Assembly (NCBI GenBank): GCA_045837725.1
Contig: JBEWZL010000063.1
Coordinates: 1 to 64,000 of the forward strand
From: Vermamoeba vermiformis
Taxonomy: Eukaryota; Tubulinea; Echinamoebida
Length of the DNA stretch: 64,000 bases
Direction: 5' to 3'
Of this stretch, positions 34,014 through 44,204 are shown piece after piece. Position 1 is the first letter of the stretch. Each line of letters opens with the position of its first letter. Below the pieces are notes generated by a model. It made no database searches, was not told where the DNA came from, and worked only from the letters and a program-made list of their open reading frames with translations. Both the position numbers and the translations under genes were made by a program.

Positions 34014-35516
34014 ATGGGCTCAAAGCAATCGATCGAAGACAAAGCGAGAGTAAACGCGATCCAATCCGCATTGAACACTTGGGATAGCAAATCCGTAGAA
34101 GACACTGCAGGTAATAATTATTAAAATTTAAAATTTTATTCTCCGCTAATTCTGAATCATTTATCTTAGAGGCTATTAAAACGGAGATTGATGCTGGTCT
34201 GGATGTCAATCAACGATTACCAAAGTATGCTTAGAATTCTCAAAATGACTTATCAACTAACGAATCTATTAGTGGCGATACTTTATTAACCGCGATCTGT
34301 TCGCTTGAGTGCGAAGATGACGAAAAACAGCGAAAAAGGCTGCAACTGCTAGAGAAGTCTTTTGATTTCGGCGCAAATGTTAATACGTAAGCATATTCAT
34401 ATAATTACAATATTACACAATGTGTCCTCCGCACCTAGTTATGGTATATAAAAAAATATACTAAATTGGCTTAATTTTCCGAACAGAAAAAATCGGTCTG
34501 GCGACACTCCCCTAATTATTGCCGCAAAATCTGATGACACTACATTAATTCAATCGTTATTAATGCACGGCGCAAATACGCATGATGAAAATAAGAGCTC
34601 ATTTAATGCGAGTCAACTTGGATCGGCATCCGGAACTAAATTTATTGAAGATTGGCTGGCGAAATGTAAGTACTGAGCAGAATTATATTGCCAATCTTTA
34701 TTATACGGGTTATTTATCAGCTCCGAAACTGAGTTTTGTGTTTTTTGTGATCCAGGCTCACAAGAGATTAAAGCGATGTTTGCGCGCGTGACTGAAAACC
34801 AATCAGAGACCACGGCTGAATCGATTAAACCCTTTATTAACGATAGATTGGGTTGGTTACGCTATTTACCACATGAAAAACGAGAAAAATATGAAATTCT
34901 GCAGCACAGCCTTAGTATTGCCAAATCCAATACTCGGGGCAGTATAAAAATCGACGGACAAATTCAATTTGATAACACTACGCCCAGAGATAATAACGAA
35001 GCCGTTGACAATAGCATCCACGTCATTAGGAAGATCTTGCATCAAAAAGAATATTTGGAACTAGATTCACTTCGGATAGACGTAGGAAATAAGCGAAGAT
35101 CGTTTAAACTAGAGAATTTGGTCATTCATAAATCACTGTTTGCCACGCAACAAGCCAAGAAGATCGTACAAGGCGAGGTAAGCACATTTCGCTAGCGTAC
35201 CTGCAGATCCTTCAATTTCCGTTCCCTCTCAGCTATCTTGCATAGGCTTACGCTTTACCTATAGGAACATATCATGGAGCTGCTGACTAGACTCGGTCTC
35301 TCAGACGAAGATCGGATCCCGATTCTCGTTCTCTTCTGCAACTCAGCCTGGGTTGAAAACGAACGGTTGAGCCCTGCAGCTACTCTACATGAGATAATAT
35401 TACCCGCTCTCGTAAGGTTGTGTTCTTTTGAACGATTACCCTCGTGGTACGAAGCTGCTTTGATCGAGTGGATGGATGCGAAGACAAGCGGCCGAGAACA
35501 AACAATGAGCAGCTGA
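34014..35516 (+). CDS. ankyrin-repeat protein with N-myristoylation signal
   Basis: Six exons (34014-34110, 34170-34224, 34273-34386, 34487-34665, 34756-35177, 35265-35516) sum to 372 residues in frame. The start MGSKQSIED fits N-myristoylation (Gly2, Ser6). Ankyrin units are visible as IDAGLDVNQRLPNGDTLL, FDFGANVNTKNRSGDTPL and LMHGANTHDENKS. The C-terminal 240 residues (NDRLGWLRYLP, SIKIDGQIQFDN, LRIDVGNKRRSFKL, ILVLFCNSAW) form an unknown domain. Its upstream neighbour, an F-box protein, has the same kind of start only 160 bases away on the same strand. An ATG at 33860 leads only to stops and is probably 5' untranslated sequence. Confidence 0.72.
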
Positions 35517-35679
35517 TAACCCTATTGTTGCTAAAATTGTAAAGTAAACTGTATTATAGAAGCGACACCTCGACGTGTACTTCGTGAGAAAGTCTTGTCT
35601 GGATCTACTTAACTTTATATTATATTTACATCAAATTACTATAAATAATAATTCGTTCATATTTGACGCCAGAAGTAGC

Positions 35680-36092
35680 TTAGTTCTTCTTGACAATCGG
35701 CTTGGGTCTGTTTTTGAAAATGTATTTCTTCCTGATCACGCCAACAACGTTCATTGATACATTAGACTCGCCGCTCTTAATAGCCTCTTCACTTAAATGA
35801 GCCTTTGATATATGTCTGTTCAATACTGCAATTGGTTTCGGCAAATCTGTTTCTTTTCCTTCCAGTTCGTGATTGCCGATGACTAAAAATGCTTTACCCT
35901 GATAAATATCAAATATTAATTATTTATAATTGTCTCATAATTATTAGAATATTATTTACGCACGTCTCGGACAGTAAATTCGCCAAGAGTTTGTCCATCT
36001 AACGCCTCGCCCTTTCTAGGCTCAATAGATCCTTGAACCTCTATAATGCACCATTCATTTGGCTTATCTTCGCATTTAATAACGATGCGCAT
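35680..36092 (-). CDS. CTF8: CTF8, subunit of the alternative RFC clamp loader
   Basis: Two exons give about 120 residues. It starts MRIVIKCEDKPNEWCIIEVQ, continues with GSIEPRKGEALDGQTLGEF and, after an intron, KAFLVIGNHELEGK and PIAVLNRH, and ends KKYIFKNRPKPIV. The spacing and the final IFKxRPKPI motif match human CHTF8. CTF8 joins DCC1 and CTF18 in an RFC-like complex that handles PCNA and supports sister-chromatid cohesion. Full length for the family. The donor is GTGCGT, slightly unlike the usual GTAAGT. Confidence 0.9.
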
Positions 36093-36226
36093 TATGTTCG
36101 CGTATTAGATTTAAAAAATAAACTGGTTTTTGGATCATTTTAGGCGCGAAAGGCGACGTCAGCACCTTGACATCCAAAAATCAATCAACTAGCTCCTAAT
36201 TGTTATTAAGTAATTTTATTAGTCCA

Positions 36227-36784
36227 ATGGTGCAGTGCTCGACGATTAGCAAAGTAGTTTTACAGCTCATCTGGCTGGTCGCGACAATTTTCAAGCTGGT
36301 GCTCGCCATTGTAAGACTATAATTATTAAATGATCACCACCGAATTATTTTGTTCTTTTTTGATTATTAGAGGACGGTTGACGTGTTTTCTGGGGCAGTG
36401 CAGATTACCCCTTTGCCTCTTGCAGAAGATACATCGTGCTCGTGGCTATGCAGCCTACTGTTATATCCAGAACTCGCTTTGGCGAGTTACATCTTCATCT
36501 TGACGCTCTGTCGTTGGTTTTACTACGGATTGGATGCTTTTTCGAAGCGAGAATACGTCAGCTCCCAGTTAATCACCTCCCTATTAATTTTAGGGCACTT
36601 AATTATCGTTATTGTGACTGTGCCACATGGTTTCTTGCAGCGTGGAGATACGAATACACCTTTCTACGGATTTCTTGTCCTTTCATCCATCGTGCAAGTA
36701 GTCTCGATGGGAATATTACAAGTAATGAATATGTTAGTATTTTTAGTCACTCCTATTGGGGTGCCTCCTCGAAAAGAGCTGTAA
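36227..36784 (+). CDS. small four-pass membrane protein
   Basis: Exons 36227-36310 and 36371-36784 give 165 residues. Hydrophobic segments are VVLQLIWLVATIFKLVLAI, LALASYIFILTLCRWFYYGL, LITSLLILGHLIIVIVTV and FLVLSSIVQVVSMGILQVMN, with a second part (MLVFLVTPIG) at the end. The C-terminus PPRKEL resembles neither a KDEL-type signal nor a known motif with confidence. No family recognised. It stands 60 bases before nicastrin on the same strand and diverges from CTF8. Confidence 0.6.
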
Positions 36785-36844
36785 ATAAAGCGCAATAATA
36801 AATTAAACGAAAGTTGATTTTATTGTTTTACGCCCTTTGTGAAA

Positions 36845-39800
36845 ATGAAGCACAACAGTAGAAAATATGGATTATTATTGTTATCAATCATATTTGTAAT
36901 ATATAATGGTAAGGCGTTGCAGCTTTAAAAGACACAAGTTGATAGGATCGAGGACTCACGTGGTTGATTCAGATTACGTTATAACAGTCATATTAATTTA
37001 CAATTAATTATAGTGAATATTGTTAGCGGCCAAGATGCTGTAAGCACGATTTATAACCAGATTTACCAACATATTGGCTCCATGCAATGTGTGAGGCTAT
37101 TAAATACGACAGCATATGTAGGATGTAATAGTAAGTATAATTATGCTATTTAAATAATTTTTGGTGCATAAACAACGCGAGAATATTTTTTGTATTTTTT
37201 TGTAATTTTGAAATTGCTTTTCGTTTAATATTATTGTTCTATAATACCGGCATATTTATAAATATTCTACATTTAATTTTTTGCAATATATATTAATGTG
37301 CCAATAGCTCCTCGAAGTGGAATAGATGGCGTACTTTATTATTTGTCTCAAGCCAGTGACTACGACAAAATCAGCGAGCATGAATTGTTCCACGATATTA
37401 AGTTAATTATTGTCATGGAGGCTAAAGATTTGACGAGGTAAGCTCAACACTAAAAAAATTACTTTATCGATCTAACGAACTTGTTAACAGGGATCTGGTG
37501 GATAAAATGGCAGGAAATTCCGAGATAGCCGGTGCTTTAGTTTATGCTACCCCAAGATCACAAGGTAAGTCTTATTAAAATGAAACCAATTAATCGCATC
37601 TCCGATCCAGCTAACCAAATTTTCTCTCTTAGCACAACCTTTTTCAGAAGACGCGAAATTTCCCAATTTCCCTTCAAGTTCAGCACCGTACTACGAGTGG
37701 AACCCTAATGGCAACAATTTGCTGTTAGAAGTTTTGCCGTTCCCGATCTTCTTGTTGTACGACACTGAAAATCATCCAATTCGTCAAGTAGGTTTAATCT
37801 AGTTGATTTTATGCCGGATGTACTAATATGGTAATATTTGCAGCGTGCTAAAGAGAATGTGGCCAAGACCGACTACCCTTTGTGGGCCTCTGAATTGACG
37901 TCCTTTATGTACGCCACTGACAACTCACAAGTTTGTTTGCGACGCAGTAAGTGTTAAATATAGACCTTATAATCATATATATATATCTTATGATGTTATT
38001 CATGATTAGAAACGTGTTTGCCCGTCGGAGGTTACTCCGTGTGGACTTCACTTGCTGGCGCTTTGCCGTTCCCAACCGAAGATTCTGCACGATTAGTAAG
38101 GATAAAAATAACCGTAAGTGCAATTTCCTAATTTGGCAATCTAGATTCTGTCATTAAGTAGCATTGACACTGCGGGTCTTTGGGTCGACAGAACTATCGG
38201 AGCTGAGTCCGACATGTCAAACCTCGTAGCACAATTAGCAGCGGTCAGCACCCTTGGTTCAATGGCACGTACAGCGGAACAATATAAATTAATGCAAAGC
38301 TAACCCGTTACCGTAAACAGAAGGACCTCGACAAGTTGCCCAAGAAAATTGTGTTTGGATTTTTGAACGGCGAAAGCTGGGGCTATTTGGGCTCGAAGAA
38401 GTTGCTGGCAGACCTTCGTGACTTCAAATGCCAAAAATGGTCCGACGATAAGACGTCGTGCTTGGATCCGCAACGTGGTGGCATTGAATTCTCGCGCATT
38501 GCTTTGGACCATGTTGACGCAGTCGTTGAAGTCAAACAAGTTGGTGCTATTCAGCCTGGTACGTCACGTGATTCAAATTTATCAAATTTATTTCACGTGA
38601 CTTAACAATTTTAACTGCAGGAGGTAAAGCACTTTACGTTCATCAACCGAATCATGATCCCAATGCTGCACCTGCCAAAGCTGCTCTCGACGTGTCTAAG
38701 GTCAGTATTAATATATGTATATTTGTATTTGTTCGTATATTTAATATTATCTTATTGCAGAACATCGCCAACCTGACCGTTCAAATGGGATCCAGAGATC
38801 TGACCAGTTTGCCTCCCAGCAGCTCTTTGTCATTCTTGGACGCTGATTCGTCGCTGAAATCCAAGACTATTGTTATTACTGACCATTACAAACAATACGT
38901 CAATCAGTAAGTCAACTCTGGATCTGCTCGTGTTGACGGATGTGCTAACAAATTTGCAGATTCTACCACAGCTCATTTGACGATTGGACCAATGTTGATG
39001 CTGGCCTCGTGTGTCACGCCAGCACCGTCCTCTCGCGCACATTGCTCGCTCTCGCTGGCTACGCCGGTGGATACAACGATGTGCAAGTGAACTGCACTTT
39101 TGTCGCCGAGCTCTTGGACTGTTTTACACGCAATGCCACGTGCGATCTGGCACTGCAATACTTCCCTTCAATGCGTAAGTGTACTTATTAATAGTACGTT
39201 GTTGCTGATGCGTGAGATCTACCCCCCTAGGTGCGAACACAGATCCGCTGTCAGCCTACCCCAATCACTACACCTCCGTGTTCCAACAAGGTGCTGTGAG
39301 CATGCACGTCAAGTTCATTCACGACATTGTCGCGTACAGCAATCACATCAATGCCAATTTGTCACCGTGCATCAACGACGGTAATTGTACCGAGGTAAGT
39401 ACAAAAAAATCATTAATTTTAGGCTCTTTGGCTCCTCCTTAAAATAGGGGCTCGAGTATTTATAAATTTAGGGTACCCTAAATTCATTCGAATTTTGTTA
39501 TGAGCACCACAAGTCCGATATTACAACTCCCAAATTGACGCTATTTTTGGGCTTCATTTATACTCGAACCTTGTTTTAAACAAGGACATGCCAATATCAT
39601 GAGTTTAAAACCTTTCGCTTAATAGTGTTCTAATTTTTATGCCATTTAGGGCGCTCAATGCATTCGATCGGTGTGCGTGTCCTCACCGACGTACTATCAC
39701 GAAGCACGCAGCACGGGCATTGAATACGACGGCACGCTTGGACACTACAAGATTGTCAACCCTGATGAGCCTAATTGGACGGAGCCTTTGTAAGGACCTT

Positions 39801-39992
39801 TTTTTTGAATCATGGTATTCATATTAACGTTGTTATTATAGCTGGGGACCACTTGGTTTGCGAATGTACATGGTCGATCGCAACAGCGTGCAAATTGGCT
39901 TTTTGATCGGTGGAATTGTTGAATTTATTCTCGCGTGCGGCATCATCGTGTTGATTAAGCGCTATTACGCGAGTCATTTCAATCTGTTGTAA
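36845..39992 (+). CDS. NCSTN: nicastrin, gamma-secretase subunit
   Basis: The start gives a signal peptide (KYGLLLLSIIFVIYN). The ectodomain matches animal nicastrin throughout: MQCVRLLNTTAYVGC, AKDLTRDLVDKM with IAGALVYA, LPFPIFLLYD, then IGAESDMSNLVAQLAAVSTL and FLNGESWGYLGSKKLLADL, the last aligning with the human GETFDYIGS segment whose Glu is important for the enzyme. The end has a single transmembrane helix (IGFLIGGIVEFILACGIIVL) and a short tail KRYYASHFNLL. There are about twelve exons. At 38264 the frame is kept only if the intron (38265-38320) uses a GC donor. The second last long intron (about 39393-39650) holds a degenerate inverted repeat. Nicastrin is the substrate-gating subunit of the intramembrane protease with presenilin. 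Confidence 0.94.
39420..39592. repeat. degenerate inverted repeat in a nicastrin intron
   Basis: The arm near 39428-39467 (GGCTCGAGTATTTATAAAT) pairs imperfectly with 39565-39590 read on the other strand (GGTTCGAGTATAAATG). A perfect palindrome TTTAGGGTACCCTAAA lies inside the left part. The intron is about 258 bases, several times the local norm, as if a small fold-back element entered it long ago. No target duplication seen. Confidence 0.3.
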
Positions 39993-40222
39993 ATTCTATT
40001 TTTTTCGAAGTTCCCAAGCTGCCTATTTACTGCGTCACTTTGTTATTAATCCTTCAAAATAATCGCGAATTAATTTGCGCGGCCATTTTCTGCAAACCAG
40101 GATTTTTTGGGTTGGGATCAAAAAAAATCCCAACGCGATAATCTTGGTCTATTTTTACGCTCCTTAACAATCGATCTACTAATACCTACTATCTTAAATA
40201 ATCTTCTGTTTTAACTAGCAGA

Positions 40223-41778
40223 ATGGACGTGCCGCGAGAATCCAAATCGAAGACCGATTCTGTTGCAAGCAAAGTAAGTCTCTAAATATTACTTTGATTG
40301 TATTTTCATTATTAATTATGAATGTCGTAGAAACACAAAAAGGCCGTCAAGCGAAAGCGAAATAGCACAGAGGACTCGGATTCACAGGACAAACCAGCAA
40401 AAAATAAACGAACAAAGCTCCTAACACGTACGCGCACTATTTAATTATACCCAAATTTCATAATAATTTTTATTTCAATTTTAGCCGTCAAATATGGCTT
40501 TCTCGGCGTACAAGGAGACCAAAATTTTGCGGTACGTACCACTAATAATTATTTTCGTTTTTTTAAAGCTTATCTTATTTAGGACGGAATACCGTTTTAC
40601 ATACCAACACGCGCCTATCACCAGCTTGTAAGGGAACTCACTAGTACGTAACGGCGCTTTAAACTACGTGAACAATCGCTAACTAATTAACTACTGCTAG
40701 GCAAGTCAGCCACGTTCATGACTAACGCAGCTGTCGTGACAGTGTTCGATATGTCCGGTGTAGGAAAAACCACCCTCTTCAAAGAGGTACGGCATTATTT
40801 TTGAATAATAAGAACCGCGTACTAATTTTAATTTTAGGCCGCTAAAGCAGCAGATGCGTATTGCTTCGCTGTGAGGACTAATACTGCTGGTCCCTTTGTG
40901 AATATTCATGAAACTGCAAAGCGTGCGATCGACCAGTTTTTTTCAGACGGGAGTGCCTGCCAAGAATATGTCATGCCTATACTAGATAACGTATTCAAGC
41001 ATGCGTTTGCAATCATGTTAAACGAAATCAAGGACCATCTTGTTAATGGACTAACGGCCAATTGGTGCCTTCTACAACGAAACGGACTTGACGCCGTGAA
41101 CAGTGGCGTCACTCCAAACCCTCAAAGCGTGTTGCTAGAGATTGCTGCATTGTTAAAAGTTAGTAAAATTTCATTTGCGAGTATCTTTAACGGTGTTGTC
41201 AGGGCCAGCCAGCAATAATTCTGAACGACGACATCCAAGTGTTTGCAACACACCTCACTACAATGAGACAAAATAGCTTGCCAGGACGAGTCTACGAGAA
41301 ATACAACAAAGAGAAGAATCAGTATGGTTGGAAAGACTTTCTTGTTGTGGCGTTCTATCGTGTGGTGTTTGCACTCACACTTGTTGGAAGACAGCATAGA
41401 ATTCTATTCTGTCAAGCAGGGACATTCAATTTTGAGAACATTTTTCCGGGTCCTGCATGCAAATCCATTGAAAGCATTAGTTCTTGTTTACCACTGGAAC
41501 TATTTGATATGGACAAGTGCAAGACATTGTTTGACCGTTTTTGGCACTTCAACATTACAAACAAGGAAAAAGAAGGATTGCTTGGTCAATTGTTGGGCCC
41601 ACCAAGATTGATGGAGTACTTTTTTAGAGCAATTAGCACTATCGAAAAATCTGCTGACAAAGTTACTTGTGAGGACTTGCAAAAGGCAGTTGACAGAGCA
41701 ATTGCTAGTCATGCAAAAACAACAAGCCAACAGCTGTGTGATGTTGATGACGGTGCATGTAAAACTGAAAAAATGTAA
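40223..41778 (+). CDS. P-loop NTPase resembling Crinkler/RHS proteins
   Basis: Exons joined by phase run from MDVPRESKSKTDSVASK through a nuclear-localisation-like KHKKAVKRKRNS and NKRTKLLTP to YGFLGVQGDQNFADGIPFYI, then a P-loop in VVTVFDMSGVGKTTLFKEAA. Later parts include AIILNDDIQVFATHL (a Walker B-like acidic pair) and GLLGQLLGPPRLMEYFF. The order of a short P-loop domain, a Walker B-like strand and a GxPR-type motif resembles the NTPase of Crinkler effectors and trypanosome RHS proteins, with a possible nuclease or other end domain not visible here. The last exon, from about 41,205, is long and intronless and looks somewhat poorer in CpG than its neighbours. The family call is inference and the substrate is unknown. 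Confidence 0.5.
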
Positions 41779-42063
41779 AAACAACGGAAGAAAAACAGCG
41801 AAACCTACACGTTTAATAAATGATCTTTGGTAGCGAACGAAAAGAAGTGACAGATGTCGCTTTGCCAGCGCCTGTCTCTTGTCTATAGACAAAATATTCC
41901 TTTTTTTAAATCGGTTTTCGAAGCAGCGTGGTGAAATCGGATTGGTTATTGCAATCGATCTAGTTTCGCAGAAAACTGCAGTTGTAACGAATAAAACACT
42001 ATTTAGCATACCAATGCTATTTTATATACAGCTTTAATTGGAGTTCTTTGCGGACTTTGCAGC

Positions 42064-42462
42064 ATGAGTGGCACTTTATCCGCACAAAGTCGCCTGTACG
42101 AAAGATCTCGTACGGCTAATTGGAAATTTAATGATCTTAAACTCTTGCTACTACTACTACTAGTACTTGGTAAGATCTATTGTCAACTGCTCCTAGATCA
42201 GGCCAACCTCTCAGAATGCTCCTCAGACTGGTTGAAGGCTACGTGTACATCCAAGGATTGTCAGGCTCGGATGGCAGATGCGCAACTGTGCGAAGTGCCG
42301 GTATTGAATCTTCTCGTGCACACGATGCGCACTACCTCTGTTATTCGTACGACGCTGGAAAGACGCTTACGAAAGGGTCAGATTGCTCGATCCAGCCTTG
42401 ATCGAGATTCGCAGCAAAAAAAAAAAGAGATGAGAGATATCTGTATATTAATCAGCCTATGA
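42064..42462 (+). CDS. possible small membrane or secreted protein
   Basis: An open frame of 132 codons starts MSGTLSAQSRLYERSRTANW and has one strongly hydrophobic stretch (LKLLLLLLLVLGKIYC) followed by a Cys-containing part. A second frame over 42180-42401 is also open, so an intron or a frame error could change the product. No homologue recognised. Existence is uncertain. Confidence 0.25.
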   Translation: MSGTLSAQSRLYERSRTANWKFNDLKLLLLLLLVLGKIYCQLLLDQANLSECSSDWLKATCTSKDCQARMADAQLCEVPVLNLLVHTMRTTSVIRTTLERRLRKGQIARSSLDRDSQQKKKEMRDICILISL

Positions 42463-43204
42463 ATTATCAACAATGACATGCACCATATTTAGTGCACTAC
42501 TCTGACTCGTCATCTAACCTTCATGTTAATATCAGATAAATATCGCATCAAGTTACCGTTACAAACCTTTTTGTGAGTGACGCGCTGATCTGCTGATTTT
42601 TCTTGTGGTACTCATTTGCATACGTGAACTAAGCATCATATTAATCAGAAATCATTCTCAGATATGTTGTGGCACGTAGAACGCGAGCATGGGACCGAAT
42701 CGAGCAAGCTTAGCTGAATCTTGCGTGACCTTGCGAGCTTAACTGTGTTAAACGTATCTAAAGTTTGTGTATCGTCGGGGTAATCAATGGCACGAGTAAT
42801 AGATTTTTTCAGACTCCTGCAGAATTTAAAAAATTAATACAACTTGATCGAGGTGCATCAGCAGGCAAAATTACCTACAGTACTCTCCGGCAAATATTGC
42901 AGTGATGCGACGCACAGTGGATATAATTCTTAAGCTAGACGTAAGAAATGGTACGTAGTTGCTTTAGATTTGCTGTGCAAACTTCCTTCTCGATCTGACG
43001 TCATCTAACTAACGCAGTGCTACCGTCGTAGATTTTTCAAACAAAAATATTTCACCTAACAACTTATTCTTAAGAATTTGAGAGGTCACGTCCGGTGTCT
43101 CCTAATCGATCGATAAAAGCAAAAATAGCGCGCAAGATTTTTATTTGAAATAACCTGTCACAACGAGCATCAAAGAGGACACTACGAATAGCTAATATAT
43201 TATA
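42463..43204. other. spacer with possible small exons
   Basis: No firm gene in 742 bases. A stretch at about 42,814-42,902 reads TPAEFKKLIQLDRGA and ITYSTLRQILQ before a stop. At 42,904 an ATG begins MRRTVDIILKLDVRN followed by a well-formed intron (GTACGT to CTAACTAACGCAG) and a stop soon after. These may be remains of a gene or a short noncoding transcript. Confidence 0.25.
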
Positions 43205-43960
43205 ATGGAAACTAATGGTTCAACAATCGAAAAGTATCACGCTGCAATGGAGATCTTCAACGCGCATCCAACCGGCAACCAAGCACAGAACTACCTCGTG
43301 GAACAGGGGTTAATAGGAGCTGAAACGGTCGACCACGAGTTTTCGATTATTTTGGTAAGTATAATCAGCCTAAATAACCTCTCTTTTTGAAATCTTTTGC
43401 ATTTTACAATATGCGTATTTTACAGCATAAAGTCGCGAAATAAATTTTTAATCCACCTTATGTTAGAACACCTACGCAAATTACGTCGATAAAGCAGCAT
43501 TGGGGGCGTACTTAGGTCACGTGAATAACCAAGATAAATGCCGGCAATACATTCAAACTATTAATGCGAGCGGGCTTGTTATCGACGAAGCCTTAAGAAA
43601 GTTTCTTGGTAAATTTAAATTGCCTGGCGAAGCACAACAAATCGACAGGCAAGTTATAGCATGATATTTGATTTTTTGCCCCTTTTGTTGTCGATCTAAT
43701 CGTATTTTTTCATTAGAATTTTGGAAATATTTGCTGCGGAATATTTAAGGCAAAATCCGGACGCGGCACCTACTAGCGAGCCATTATACTTATTAAGCTT
43801 CGCTATAATCCTGCTTAATACAGACCGACATAACCCACAAGTCCAACACAAGATGTCTCGAGAACAGTTCGTTCAAACTGTTACTTCAAGTACGAACGCA
43901 TTTACACCTAATTTCTTGGAAGCAATTTTCGATCGAATTGTGGCTAATTCTCTCTTGTAA
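43205..43960 (+). CDS. Sec7-only ARF guanine nucleotide exchange factor
   Basis: Exons 43205-43354, 43467-43648 and 43717-43960 give 191 residues, which is one Sec7 domain and nothing else. Seen in order: FNAHPTGNQAQNYLVEQGL, ALGAYLGHVNNQ, FKLPGEAQQIDR with the catalytic glutamic finger, and LLSFAIILLNTDRHNPQV, the signature of the hydrophobic groove. Intron 2 begins CAG|GCAAGT, a GC donor, and joins QIDR to ILEIF. ARF-GEFs load GTP on ARF GTPases at Golgi or plasma membrane. Usual family members have PH, coiled-coil or HUS/DCB domains of several hundred residues; none is present here, so targeting must come from elsewhere. Confidence 0.9.
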
Positions 43961-44204
43961 AGAAAAGCCAATAGTAATTTGTCGGATCGACGTCCGATTT
44001 TCTACCGTCGCAACAACATTGAAGTTGTGAAGATGGTAATGTTATAATTATAATAAAGAAGGTTTCAGATTTGGTTACCTCAGATTTACACGATTAAATC
44101 GTGGGCCACGACAAAATCTTATTTTTGACATGCTCGACGAGTAACTCGCAACAAATAACGTATTTATTGTATTAAATATTATATTGTATATTAACAAATG
44201 AATT

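Noticed and set aside
34582-34680. Frame reading MRVNLDRHPELN, similar to VRVDLDRQPDLK in the F-box protein
   Set aside because: The ankyrin gene uses a different frame here that joins correctly at both splice sites. Ten similar residues in an unused frame are probably chance.
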